Shown piece by piece: positions 23,533 to 31,717 of a DNA stretch of 36,439 bases (positions are counted from its first letter, which is position 1; every line of letters starts with the position of its first letter). The notes under the pieces are model-generated. The model worked only from the letters and a program-made list of their open reading frames with translations. It was not told the DNA's origin and ran no database searches. The position numbers and the translations under genes are program-made. The DNA is from CAZRGV01 sp964599655. GTDB lineage: Bacteria > Planctomycetota > Planctomycetia > Isosphaerales > Isosphaeraceae. The stretch is from positions 1 through 36,439 of the forward strand of contig CAZRGV010000057.1 of NCBI GenBank assembly GCA_964599655.1. The letters run 5' to 3'.

Positions 23533-24273
23533 ATGGAAACGTTTGCGACAAACCCCATGGCTCAAGATTCGGCTCCGGATGGTCCGACCCGCCGTTGGCC
23601 CCTTGAGATCGTTTGCGCCCTGGCCTGCGGCCTTGCCGGGGTTTTGATTTCGATCCTTCCCCACTTGCTCTGGTGGCCCAGGCTGAACGAACCCGTCTGG
23701 CTTGCCGACCAGGACGAGCTGCTCTACCTCGCCCTGGCTGGCCAGGCCTACTTCAACCATCCGACCTATCTGAGCGATCCCATCGCCGTCTCAGGCGGGT
23801 ACTGCATGTACCCCTGGCTCCAAATGGGCCCCGGCATCCTGATCGCCACGCGCCTTCCCTGGGGTGTCCTGGGCATCAGCCTGGTCTGGCGCTTCCTGGC
23901 CGGTCTCTCCATCGGAGTTGCCTGGTATGTTCTGATTCGTTTTTATACGAGGTCGCGAGCCGTCGCGGTCGCGATCGCGCTGTTTCTCCTCTCCGATGCC
24001 GGCCTGCTCTGGGCTCGCCCGTTGATCCTTCAGTTCAAATACGCCTGGCAGATTCTGTCCGGTTCCGGCGGCTACCTGCTGCAAGAGCGGCCTTTGATCC
24101 ATCCCGAGTGGCGCATCATCACGCCTGGGCTCAGCATGGCCCTCTACCTGGTCCACCTCTGGTTGATGGGCATGGCCCGCGCCAGGCCAAGCGGGTCGCG
24201 CCTGCTTCTTGCAGGTATCGGATTTGGATTACTTTTTTATAATTACTTTTTTTACTGGGCCTGGCGCTGCTGA
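23533..24273 (+). CDS. Polytopic membrane protein, 5' part of a frameshifted gene
   Basis: 246 residues from ATG 23533 (GGGAAGGCG upstream), ending at a TGA reached only because of a frame change. Several hydrophobic helices are seen. The first loop contains an acidic patch (LADQDELLYLALAG), as in GT-C-type membrane glycosyltransferases and planctomycete membrane proteins of unknown function. The reading continues in the -1 frame from 24243 with the same membrane character (LLIALGI, ATGVIGGLLGLPNLILSAL). I therefore take the two parts as one gene of about 609 residues. A GT-C role is inference; no diagnostic motif was found. The downstream half is entered separately. Confidence 0.75.
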   Translation: METFATNPMAQDSAPDGPTRRWPLEIVCALACGLAGVLISILPHLLWWPRLNEPVWLADQDELLYLALAGQAYFNHPTYLSDPIAVSGGYCMYPWLQMGPGILIATRLPWGVLGISLVWRFLAGLSIGVAWYVLIRFYTRSRAVAVAIALFLLSDAGLLWARPLILQFKYAWQILSGSGGYLLQERPLIHPEWRIITPGLSMALYLVHLWLMGMARARPSGSRLLLAGIGFGLLFYNYFFYWAWRC

Positions 24274-25361
24274 TCGCCCTGGGAATCGATTCCGGACACC
24301 GCAAGGTTTACTTCGCGACCGGTGTCATCGGGGGCTTACTCGGTCTTCCGAATCTGATTCTCTCGGCGCTTTCGGTGCGGGCGTACTCCAAGGACTGGAT
24401 GCACCGAATTGACAAATTTATTCCTATTGAACGGACGAGCGAGCTGCTCATTCCGGCGGGTGGTCTGATCCTCCTCGGGCTGACCTTCGTCTGGGTCCTG
24501 GCGCGTCGACGCGATCTGATCTATTTGTGGGCGGTTTGCGCCTCGGGATTGTTGCTGCTGAATCATCAACTCGTGACGGGGCTCCAGCTCGAGAATTTCC
24601 ACTGGAACTATGCCTGGACGCCCGTCATGATGCTGTTGTTGTGGCTCATCGCGATCGGGTTTCCGACGAAACGGCCGATCCGGGACGGTCGATGGGCCTG
24701 GGTGGTGCTGTCGGCGGCGATCGCCTTTTACGGGCTTGGGCTCTGGCTTCGAGGAGTCGAGGCGACTCGCAGCGCCGGCGTGGTCGAGTTGCTCGACGTG
24801 TACGGCCACTATCGCGACCAGAGGATGACGGAACGCGCCCCACGCCTGGACCCGAACGCGGTGACGGCCGGAGACCGCCGCTTCGTCGAGTTCGCCACGA
24901 TTCTGGAAAACCAGCGTCCCCTCGATCATTATGTCAGTGTCCTGAGCCCCTCGCTCGACGATCACGCCTGGGAGGCCCGGATGGTCCTCAATGAGGTGCT
25001 GCGCGGTCTCGACCGAGAGCAATTCGCCGACGTTCAGCGCGCGTTTTTCGAGAAGGCGGTCTGGGGGCCCTGGGGCTCGAATCGCAACCCGGCGCTGCGC
25101 GAGGAACGGTTTGCCGCCCGGCTTCGCTTGTTTGACGAAACCCTGTCCGATCCCGACGCCGCGCTCGATCGTTACCAGGTCCGGTACTTCGGCACCTTGA
25201 ACAGGGCCGAAGGTTCCACCAAACCGCCAGGGTCGGGCTGGTCGATCATCCAGCAGGGTCCAACCTGGGACGTCTGGAAGCGGGATCGGCCAGGGAAACG
25301 CACGTCCAACAACGGCGCTGGGGCAAACAACGGAACCGCCGCCAACACGCAAGACGATTGA
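24243..25361 (+). CDS. Polytopic membrane protein, 3' part of a frameshifted gene
   Basis: Open from 24243 to the TGA at 25361, about 372 codons, with no good ribosome site of its own; the first ATG is 24414 or 24375-frame context. Hydrophobic helices continue the upstream part (LLIPAGGLILLGLTFVWVLA, LIYLWAVCASGLLLLNHQLV, WTPVMMLLLWLIAIGF, WVVLSAAIAFYGLGLWL). A soluble C-terminal part follows (about 170 residues; RFVEFATILENQRPLDHYVSVLSP...WDVWKR) and an asparagine-rich tail. If the T7 tract is a sequencing error, or slippage adds a base, both halves form one protein. If not, this is a decayed gene. The end lies 11 bases before the gpsA start. Confidence 0.72.
   Translation, partial: LLFLLGLALLIALGIDSGHRKVYFATGVIGGLLGLPNLILSALSVRAYSKDWMHRIDKFIPIERTSELLIPAGGLILLGLTFVWVLARRRDLIYLWAVCASGLLLLNHQLVTGLQLENFHWNYAWTPVMMLLLWLIAIGFPTKRPIRDGRWAWVVLSAAIAFYGLGLWLRGVEATRSAGVVELLDVYGHYRDQRMTERAPRLDPNAVTAGDRRFVEFATILENQRPLDHYVSVLSPSLDDHAWEARMVLNEVLRGLDREQFADVQRAFFEKAVWGPWGSNRNPALREERFAARLRLFDETLSDPDAALDRYQVRYFGTLNRAEGSTKPPGSGWSIIQQGPTWDVWKRDRPGKRTSNNGAGANNGTAANTQDD
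24247..24253 (+). other. Frameshift point at a T7 tract
   Basis: The open frame of the 5' part ends at 24273. The frame of the 3' part opens at 24243, just after an in-frame TAA at 24240-24242. The shift must lie in those 31 bases, and the only homopolymer there is T7 at 24247-24253. One extra T would restore a single reading frame. Confidence 0.8.
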
Positions 25362-25372
25362 GACCACCCGCG

Positions 25373-26383
25373 ATGCCCGAACTCCCGTTTCAGCGCGTGG
25401 CGATCCTGGGGGCGGGCGGCATGGGAACGGCCCTGGCCGTCTTGCTCTCCAGGAGCGGCGCGGAGGTTCGTCTGTGGGCTCGGAACCCTGCCTTCGCCGA
25501 GGAATTGGCAACGACCCGCGAGAACGCGCGACACCTGCCTGGAGCCGCTCTACCCGAGACGGTATTCCCAACAGGCGATGCCGCCCAGGCCACGGATCAG
25601 GCCGACCTGATTCTTGTTGCGATTCCCACGGCGTTCCTGCGGGCCACGCTGACTCGACTGTCGGGAGACGTTCCGGAGGGCTTGCCGGCCTTGAGTGTCG
25701 TCAAGGGGATCGAGAATGAGACGTTCTCGCTTCCCAGCCGCATCATTGTCGAAACGCTCGGACCGCGGTCCGTGGCCGTGCTGAGCGGACCGAGTCACGC
25801 CGAGGAGATCGTTCGCGACCTGCCGGCGTCGGTTGTCGTCGCCGGCTCGAACCCGGATCTCAACAAGGGAATTCAGAACGCGTTAAACCAGCGGAACTTC
25901 CGCGTGTATACCAATCCCGATGCCCTGGGCGTCGAGCTGGCGGGCGCCTTGAAAAACATCCTCGGAATCGCGGCGGGGATATGCGAAGGGCTCGGATTCG
26001 GCGATAATGCCAAGGCGGCGATGCTGACCCGAGGTCTGGTCGAGATCAGCCGTTTCGGCGTCGATCTGGGCGCCCAACAGGCCACGTTTTACGGCCTCGC
26101 CGGCGTTGGGGACGTGATTACGACCTGCTACAGCCCGTTCGGGCGCAACAGGTCGGTGGGCTTGCGGATCGGTCAAGGGGCCAAACTGGACGAGATTCTG
26201 GCCTCGATGCAAGACGTGGCCGAAGGGGTGTTCACGACGCGAAGCGTACATGCCCTGGCCGCTCAACAAGGCGTCGAGATGCCGATTACGGACGAAGTTT
26301 ACCAGATCCTTTTCGAGGGAAAGCCTCCGTTGTCGGCCCTGTCGGATTTGATGCTCCGCCCCCCCAAGGACGAGGCCCTGTGA
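25373..26383 (+). CDS. gpsA: NAD(P)-dependent glycerol-3-phosphate dehydrogenase
   Basis: 336 residues from ATG 25373; TTG 25358 is a less likely start. The N-terminal NAD-binding motif is VAILGAGGMGTALAVLLSR, then LILVAIPTAFLR, VVKGIENETF, VLSGPSHAEEI, and the substrate region VELAGALKNILGIAAGICEGLGFGDNAKAAMLTRGL with the catalytic lysine in GALKN. AGVGDVITTCYSPFGRNR closes the match. GpsA makes sn-glycerol 3-phosphate from dihydroxyacetone phosphate for phospholipids in the cytoplasm. The stop overlaps the DUF1802 start (GTGA). It is packed behind the polysaccharide genes. Confidence 0.95.
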   Translation: MPELPFQRVAILGAGGMGTALAVLLSRSGAEVRLWARNPAFAEELATTRENARHLPGAALPETVFPTGDAAQATDQADLILVAIPTAFLRATLTRLSGDVPEGLPALSVVKGIENETFSLPSRIIVETLGPRSVAVLSGPSHAEEIVRDLPASVVVAGSNPDLNKGIQNALNQRNFRVYTNPDALGVELAGALKNILGIAAGICEGLGFGDNAKAAMLTRGLVEISRFGVDLGAQQATFYGLAGVGDVITTCYSPFGRNRSVGLRIGQGAKLDEILASMQDVAEGVFTTRSVHALAAQQGVEMPITDEVYQILFEGKPPLSALSDLMLRPPKDEAL

Positions 26384-27003
26384 GGTACGAGACAAGGACC
26401 CTGCCGGCCTGTTGTGGCGTGGCCTTCAAAGAGTGGTCGGGAGTCTGTCAGGCGCTGACCGACGGCCGCCAATGCCTCATCGTCCGCAAGGGGGGAATCG
26501 CCGAGGAGAACGGACGCTTCCGACCCGAACATGATGCGTTCTGGCTTTACCCGACCCGACTTCATGAAGATCAACAGGGCCTGCGAGCGCCGCAAGCCAA
26601 CAGCGAGGTGAGCCCACCGCCGCCCGACGGTTTCGTGAACCTGCGGGCACTCGCGATCGTAACCTTGGTGGCGTACCTGGATCGGCTCGACCAGATCGAG
26701 GCACTGGCGGATTTTCATGTTTGGAGCCAAGAAACGATTCGCCAACGATTCGCGTATCGGCGGCCGGGACTCTGGGCGCTGGGCGTGCGCGTTTACCGGA
26801 GGCCCGAGCCGATCCAGGTCGAGCTCCGACCCGAGCACTCCGGATGCAAGTCGTGGGTTTCCCTCGGGCGACCTCTCTCGACCGAGCGACTCGACCCTGT
26901 GCTCGACGAGGAAGCCTTCGCTCTCAGGATGAGGGCGATTGGCCGGGCCATGGCGCCCTCGGCGGTCTTACTACCACGGGACGATCAATGTGATGAGGGA
27001 TGA
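26380..27003 (+). CDS. DUF1802 family protein
   Basis: 207 residues from GTG 26380, overlapping gpsA by four bases. The N-terminal pattern matches DUF1802: VAFKEWSGVCQALTDGRQCLIVRKGGI, EHDAFWLYPTRLHEDQQGL, then LRALAIVTLVAYLDRLDQIEALADFHVW and a late region with PGLWALGVRVYRRPEPIQVE. DUF1802 proteins have no assigned role; they occur widely in cyanobacteria and planctomycetes. No membrane segment is seen. The last 11 bases overlap the rhomboid gene. The context gives no reliable function. Confidence 0.8.
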   Translation: MRYETRTLPACCGVAFKEWSGVCQALTDGRQCLIVRKGGIAEENGRFRPEHDAFWLYPTRLHEDQQGLRAPQANSEVSPPPPDGFVNLRALAIVTLVAYLDRLDQIEALADFHVWSQETIRQRFAYRRPGLWALGVRVYRRPEPIQVELRPEHSGCKSWVSLGRPLSTERLDPVLDEEAFALRMRAIGRAMAPSAVLLPRDDQCDEG

Positions 27004-28237
27004 TCGCGAACGATTCCCTGCCACACTCGTGATTTGCGGCCTTTGGGTCCTCGTCTATCTCGCCATGGCGTGGCACCAGGGCGCGCTCCAGATGGGGAAC
27101 GATCTTCTCGCTGGCGGGATCAACCTGATCACGAGCCACGCCTTTGGCGACATGACGCCGCAAGACATCCGCAATGGGCAGGTTTGGAGAGCTTTGACCG
27201 CCACTTTTATTCATTATAGTCTGCTTCATTTGGGCTTTAATACGATCATGATGTACCAGCTCGGCCGGTTGGTCGAGCCCTGGTACGGCCCCTGGCAGTT
27301 CCTGTCGATTTACGTGGTGATCGGGTTCTTTGGAAACCTGCTCGCGGCTTTGATCAAACCGTTCTTTCATCACTCGATGAATGAACATAGCGCGGGGGGT
27401 TCGGGCGTCTTGTGTGGGCTCATAGCCTTGATCGCCGTCGTTGGCTGGCGATCTCGGACGCGGTTTGGCGATTTCATGCGGGCCCAGATGGTCGGTCAGC
27501 TCATCTTCATCGGTATCATGGGGATGGTCTTGCCCCAGATTGGAAACTTTGAGCATGGTGGAGGCGCGTTGGCGGGCGCGCTGGTTGGGTTCGCCCATCG
27601 GCGGATGGTTCGGTGGGCCGATCGAAAACTCGCCTGGCTGGCGGGTGTCTTCAGCGCCTTGGTCCTTGCCGCCTGCGTGCTGGCCCAGGCAAGGACCGAT
27701 CACCGGCTCGAGGTGATGGCGCCGTCGAAGACTTCCCCTCTTGAAACCGTAAAGCGTCGTGTCGCGGAGCTCGAACAGCTCTCTCGGAAACGCGCGCAGG
27801 TGTTGCAGCATCTTGCGGCGTTGGAGTTACTGTATCGCGAGCTCACACGAATTTCCTCCAACGATCGCGTCTTCCTCCGTCCTTCGAGACCGGCGATTTT
27901 GCTCGGTGTGGAACCGATCGTCCTTCCCGAACCGCCCTCGGCGGAGGCGATCGCCCGCATCAAGTTGCGCGAGATCCTCCAGAACCTCGACCGGCTCGAG
28001 CCCGAACTGGCGACGGGCCCCACCGCGACGACCTACCGGGCGTGGCACCTCATGGTTGAGCGGGCCACGAGTCGCCGCCCCTTGCCGGGGGAGCTCGGGG
28101 TGTTCCTCGATCGCCAGAAAACGCTCGCCGAGCGGCTCCGGAGGATTCAGTCGGACGACGAAAAAGAGTTTCTCGAGCTCGCGCGATCGCTGGGCTTCCA
28201 GCCGGTTGAACGTGAGGCGAAGAAGTCGACGCGGTAG
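26993..28237 (+). CDS. Rhomboid-family intramembrane serine protease with C-terminal extension
   Basis: 414 residues from ATG 26993. The membrane part (about 10-220) carries the rhomboid motifs: H74, H79 and N83 in HYSLLHLGFN, catalytic S137 in GGSGVLCGL, and H188 in NFEHGGGALAG. These form the Ser-His dyad and oxyanion site. After the last helix (about 245) comes a 170-residue cytoplasmic extension that is charged and helical (LETVKRRVAELEQLSRKRAQVLQHLAALELLY; IKLREILQNLDRLEPELA). Rhomboids cut transmembrane proteins in the membrane. The extension is not part of the core fold and could bind a partner. The gene overlaps DUF1802 by 11 bases. A patch at 27205-27246 uses AT-rich codons. Confidence 0.9.
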   Translation: MRDDRERFPATLVICGLWVLVYLAMAWHQGALQMGNDLLAGGINLITSHAFGDMTPQDIRNGQVWRALTATFIHYSLLHLGFNTIMMYQLGRLVEPWYGPWQFLSIYVVIGFFGNLLAALIKPFFHHSMNEHSAGGSGVLCGLIALIAVVGWRSRTRFGDFMRAQMVGQLIFIGIMGMVLPQIGNFEHGGGALAGALVGFAHRRMVRWADRKLAWLAGVFSALVLAACVLAQARTDHRLEVMAPSKTSPLETVKRRVAELEQLSRKRAQVLQHLAALELLYRELTRISSNDRVFLRPSRPAILLGVEPIVLPEPPSAEAIARIKLREILQNLDRLEPELATGPTATTYRAWHLMVERATSRRPLPGELGVFLDRQKTLAERLRRIQSDDEKEFLELARSLGFQPVEREAKKSTR

Positions 28238-28253
28238 GACGAGGCTGGACGGT

Positions 28254-28892
28254 TCAGCCCACAACACCACTGGCCAGGCGCTCGAGGCGGCCGTGCCTGG
28301 GACGGCCCGATCGGCGTCGGATGGCGGAGACGAACTGTTCGATGGTCGTCACCGTCTCCGGGAATTCCGTGAAGTAGCAGCCGATGACCGCCGGTTCGTG
28401 ACCGTCGCTGGAACCCGTCGCCCCCATTCGATGCTCGGCCAGCACGGACTCGGTTTTCCGCCGGGTCTCGGGGGTAATATTGTTGCTCACCAGTTCGAGC
28501 GCATCGAAGACTGGCCCATGATCGGCCAGAATCTGGTGAAAGTCTTGTTCCCAGCGGAACGGGTGCGCCGCGACGATGGCCGCGTCGTGTCGTCGCACCA
28601 CCCGCAAGAGCTCGGCCAGGGCGATGCCGGGAGGCGCCTCGTCGAGGCTGGGAAGGCCGTAAACCAGGAAGTGTCCTTCCCTCGCGGAAATCTCGGCGCC
28701 CGCCAGGACGATCAGGCCATCCGCCTGGAGTCGAAGCTCTTCCAGTTCCTCGGGCAACCACTGGTAATCATGCTCGGTGATCACGACGCCGTCGAGCCCC
28801 ATTTCGTGGGCCCGGGAAATCAGTCGCTCGGGATCGAGAATGCTGTCAGGGGAATGTCGGGACGTATGAATGTGATGGTCGAACTTGGACAT
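28254..28892 (-). CDS. PHP-domain phosphoesterase
   Basis: 212 residues from ATG 28892, with GAGAGGA upstream. Metal-binding motifs follow the PHP order: I DHHIHTSRHSPDS, II TEHD, then AGAEISAREGHFLV, AAHPFRW, and GSSDGHEPAVIG. PHP proteins are metal-dependent phosphoesterases; members include histidinol phosphatase and small-molecule phosphatases. No extra domain is present, so a free metabolic enzyme is likely. It is convergent with the rhomboid gene, 16 bp between the stops. Confidence 0.88.
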   Translation of the reverse strand: MSKFDHHIHTSRHSPDSILDPERLISRAHEMGLDGVVITEHDYQWLPEELEELRLQADGLIVLAGAEISAREGHFLVYGLPSLDEAPPGIALAELLRVVRRHDAAIVAAHPFRWEQDFHQILADHGPVFDALELVSNNITPETRRKTESVLAEHRMGATGSSDGHEPAVIGCYFTEFPETVTTIEQFVSAIRRRSGRPRHGRLERLASGVVG

Positions 28893-29037
28893 GAATCCGG
28901 AATTCCTCTCTCAACGAAACGGGACGATACCTTGGGTTCCCGCGTAACGGCCCCTTCCTCTCTCTTGTCGAGGCGATCGAGTCGACCGACCAACCTGAAG
29001 GGCCATTCGATCCGGCGAGGGAACTCGTCCGCCCAGA

Positions 29038-30792
29038 TCATTCTACGTCGCGGCCCTCGACGACGTCGGTAATCGGTGGCGCCTCATGGGGTGGTTCCAT
29101 GGTTTTCGAGTCCAGCCGCCTGAAATAGTCACGGATCTCGCGGATCGCCTGATGACCGAGAAGCAGAAGGATGGGCACGTTGGCGAAGAGCATCACCCCG
29201 GTTCCAAGGTCGGAGAGGTTCCCGAGTTGGGTATCCGAACGGATGAACGCCGGAACCGTGGCCACAACGGTCGCCAGGCAGTACGCGAGTTTGTAGACGG
29301 GCACCGCCCGTTGGCCGAAAAGAAAAATCGTCCCTTGTTCGCCGTAATAACTCCAGGAAATCAAGGTCGAAAAGGCGAAGAGCCAGCAGGCGACCGTAAC
29401 AAGCCACTTGCCGAGTCCGGGAATCGCCCGGTCAAAGGCATGACCCGTTAGCGCGGCCCCAACGAAATCTCGGTAAACCCCCTTGCCGACCAGGTTCGCC
29501 CCCGCAAGCCTGGCCAGATCGTCCTTGTCGTCGCTCCACTGAATTCGCGGGCCATCTTCGGTCACCACGATTTCCCCCTTCACCTTGACCAGATGGCTCG
29601 AGGATTCGGGGTCGGGCTCGTCAACCTCGGCCAGTAGAAAGAACCCGTTGCCGTGCTCCCAGGAGTCGGGATAAGGAAGTTTCGGCAGGTTCTCCAGCCC
29701 GGTCGGGGCCTCGATCGCCCAGCCGTCCCCCTTCTGGACAATCGCGATCTCGCCCTGGAAGTCTCCGGCGGGAGCACGGTTCCACGTGCCGGTGGAGAGG
29801 ATCACGAGGGCCGTCAGGGTGCAAACGAGGCACGTGTCGATGAACGGCTCCAGACCGGCGACGACCCCTTCACGGACCGGCTCGTCCGTCTTGGCCGCGG
29901 AGTGAGCGATGGGAGAGGTTCCCTGACCGGCTTCATTCGAGAACAAGGCGCGTCGAAGACCCGTGGTCAATCCAAACCAGGCGCTGGCTCCGAGAAAGGC
30001 CCCCTCGGCCTTGGTCGGGGAGAAAGCCTCCTCGACGATCAGCCAGAGCAAGCGAGGCACATTGGCGGCCTCGACGAAGAGCACGACGATGCCCGCCAGG
30101 AGATACAGGCCGCACATGAACGGCACGAGCCGGCCGGCGACGTCGCCAATGCGCTGGATTCCGCCGAGGATCACGACGGCCGTCAGCATCGCGAGCACGA
30201 TGCCCGAGGCGACCTGGGGCACACCGAAATACTCATTGGTGATGTTCGCCGTGTTCCAGGCCTGGAACATGTTGCCGCCGGTGAAGGTCGCGATGAGCAA
30301 GGTGACGCAGAAGATCGCTCCGATGACCCAGGAAACGGGCTTCGCCAGGCCGCCGACCTGATCACCCCAACCTCGGGTGATGACCCACATCGCTCCGCCG
30401 TGCGGATTGTCGGGATCGCTCGTGTCGCGAGACATCATGGCGAGCGTCACTTCCACGGTCTTGATCGCCATGCCGAAGAAGCCGGTCATCCACATCCAGA
30501 ACAGGGCCCCCGGCCCACCGACTCCGATCGCCAGGGCCACGCCCCCGATGTTGCCCAGGCCGACCGTGCCCGAGAGCGCCGCGGAAAGAGCCTGGAAGTG
30601 ATTGATCGCTCCCGGATCGGACTTATCGTCGTATTTACCCCGGATGACCTCAACGCCGTGGGTCAAGGCCCGGAACTGCACGAACTTGCTCCAGACGGAG
30701 AACAGCAGACCCAGGCTCAGGAGTGAGACAAAGGTCGGCAGACCCCAAAGAATGCCGATCACGTCTCCCATGATCCGGTTGTACAGTTCCAT
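29038..30792 (-). CDS. AGCS-family sodium:amino-acid (alanine/glycine) symporter
   Basis: 584 residues from ATG 30792, with AGGAG six bases upstream. The AGCS signature is GLGNIGGVALAI (78-89). Other family segments include MAIKTVEVTLAMMSR, NPHGGAMWVITRGW, GLTTGLRRALFSNEAGQGTSPIAHSAAKTDEP and WSYYGEQ. Members usually have about 450-480 residues. Here about 100 extra residues (about 338-440) lie between the eighth and ninth helices; they are acidic, with beta-like repeats (GEIAIVQKGDGWAIEAPTG; VKVKGEIVVTEDGPRIQW). This loop may be outside the membrane. Alanine or glycine uptake with Na+ is the family function. Confidence 0.92.
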   Translation of the reverse strand: MELYNRIMGDVIGILWGLPTFVSLLSLGLLFSVWSKFVQFRALTHGVEVIRGKYDDKSDPGAINHFQALSAALSGTVGLGNIGGVALAIGVGGPGALFWMWMTGFFGMAIKTVEVTLAMMSRDTSDPDNPHGGAMWVITRGWGDQVGGLAKPVSWVIGAIFCVTLLIATFTGGNMFQAWNTANITNEYFGVPQVASGIVLAMLTAVVILGGIQRIGDVAGRLVPFMCGLYLLAGIVVLFVEAANVPRLLWLIVEEAFSPTKAEGAFLGASAWFGLTTGLRRALFSNEAGQGTSPIAHSAAKTDEPVREGVVAGLEPFIDTCLVCTLTALVILSTGTWNRAPAGDFQGEIAIVQKGDGWAIEAPTGLENLPKLPYPDSWEHGNGFFLLAEVDEPDPESSSHLVKVKGEIVVTEDGPRIQWSDDKDDLARLAGANLVGKGVYRDFVGAALTGHAFDRAIPGLGKWLVTVACWLFAFSTLISWSYYGEQGTIFLFGQRAVPVYKLAYCLATVVATVPAFIRSDTQLGNLSDLGTGVMLFANVPILLLLGHQAIREIRDYFRRLDSKTMEPPHEAPPITDVVEGRDVE

Positions 30793-30973
30793 AGGATCTC
30801 CTAAGAGACTGGGCCGAGAGCCGGATTCGAGGTCAGGCGAGACGCCCAGAGAAGGGCCGACGGATCAAGAACGTCTCGAACGGCCTGGGAGACCGACGGA
30901 GAGACGAGGAGAGGAATCGACGGATGGTTCAGGCCGGGCGGCTTCCGATGTTGCGCATTCCGACTCGTCCCTG

Positions 30974-31687
30974 TCAAGCCGACACCCATTCGGCTCCCCG
31001 CTCGATCACGAGTTCGGCCCCCGTCGCGTCAATTTTCAAGTAACTCGCTCCACGAGTCCAGTCACCCAGGACGATCAATCGGGGGCTGGCTTCCGGATTG
31101 TTGTACGCATGATGAACATGACCGAATACGATAATATCAAATTCCGAGTCACACGCGAGAGCCATCTCGCGGTACGCGGCGATGAGCCGTCGATCCGCTT
31201 CCGCCTTCTTCCGCGTGTTGACACGATCGAGCCTTGATTCCAGGTCTCTCGCCAGGAAACCCGGTAAGAGACCGAAGGCGCCCAGAAAGGCTCGCCCTTC
31301 CATCAAGGACTTCCACGTCGAGGTTCCCTTGACGCGATGGCCGTGGGCGAGTCGAATCGTTTGGCCGTGCGAGACGATCACGAGCGGTTCGGGCTGAACC
31401 TCGAGGCGCAAGAGCGACTCATAAAACGGGCCGAGCCAGGCATCGTGGTTCCCGAGCATCAGGGTCAGCGGCACGCCCCTCTCCTGCAGCCGGACCAGGG
31501 CGCTCAGGCCGGGACAGGCCATCGGATCGGCGCCTTGCTGACGGCTGGCGAACCAGAAGTCGCAGAGATCGCCCACGATGAACAGACGGTCTTGCGGCGC
31601 GAGCTGGTCGACCAGACGAGCCAGTCGGCGTCCTCTCTCGGGACGGTCGAGTCGAAGGTGAACGTCGCTCAGGAAATAGTCCGCCAC
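30974..31687 (-). CDS. lpxH: UDP-2,3-diacylglucosamine diphosphatase-like metallophosphoesterase
   Basis: 237 residues from GTG 31687. Calcineurin-like metal motifs in order: LSDVHLRLDRPE, IVGDLCDFWF, MLGNHDAWLG, LAHGHRV and VFGHVHHAYNN. This set and length fit LpxH, which cleaves UDP-2,3-diacylglucosamine to lipid X at the inner face of the cytoplasmic membrane in lipid A synthesis. Other small phosphoesterases cannot be excluded. It follows the WalJ-like gene by 30 bp, so the two are probably co-transcribed. The patch at about 31115-31145 uses AT-rich codons. Confidence 0.78.
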   Translation of the reverse strand: MADYFLSDVHLRLDRPERGRRLARLVDQLAPQDRLFIVGDLCDFWFASRQQGADPMACPGLSALVRLQERGVPLTLMLGNHDAWLGPFYESLLRLEVQPEPLVIVSHGQTIRLAHGHRVKGTSTWKSLMEGRAFLGAFGLLPGFLARDLESRLDRVNTRKKAEADRRLIAAYREMALACDSEFDIIVFGHVHHAYNNPEASPRLIVLGDWTRGASYLKIDATGAELVIERGAEWVSA

Positions 31688-31717
31688 GTCGCCCAGTCCC
31701 GACCGAGCCGCGATGGC

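Noticed and set aside
28238..28256. GGCTG/CAGCC inverted repeat between the convergent rhomboid and PHP genes
   Set aside because: Five pairs only, overlapping a stop codon; not enough for a terminator call.
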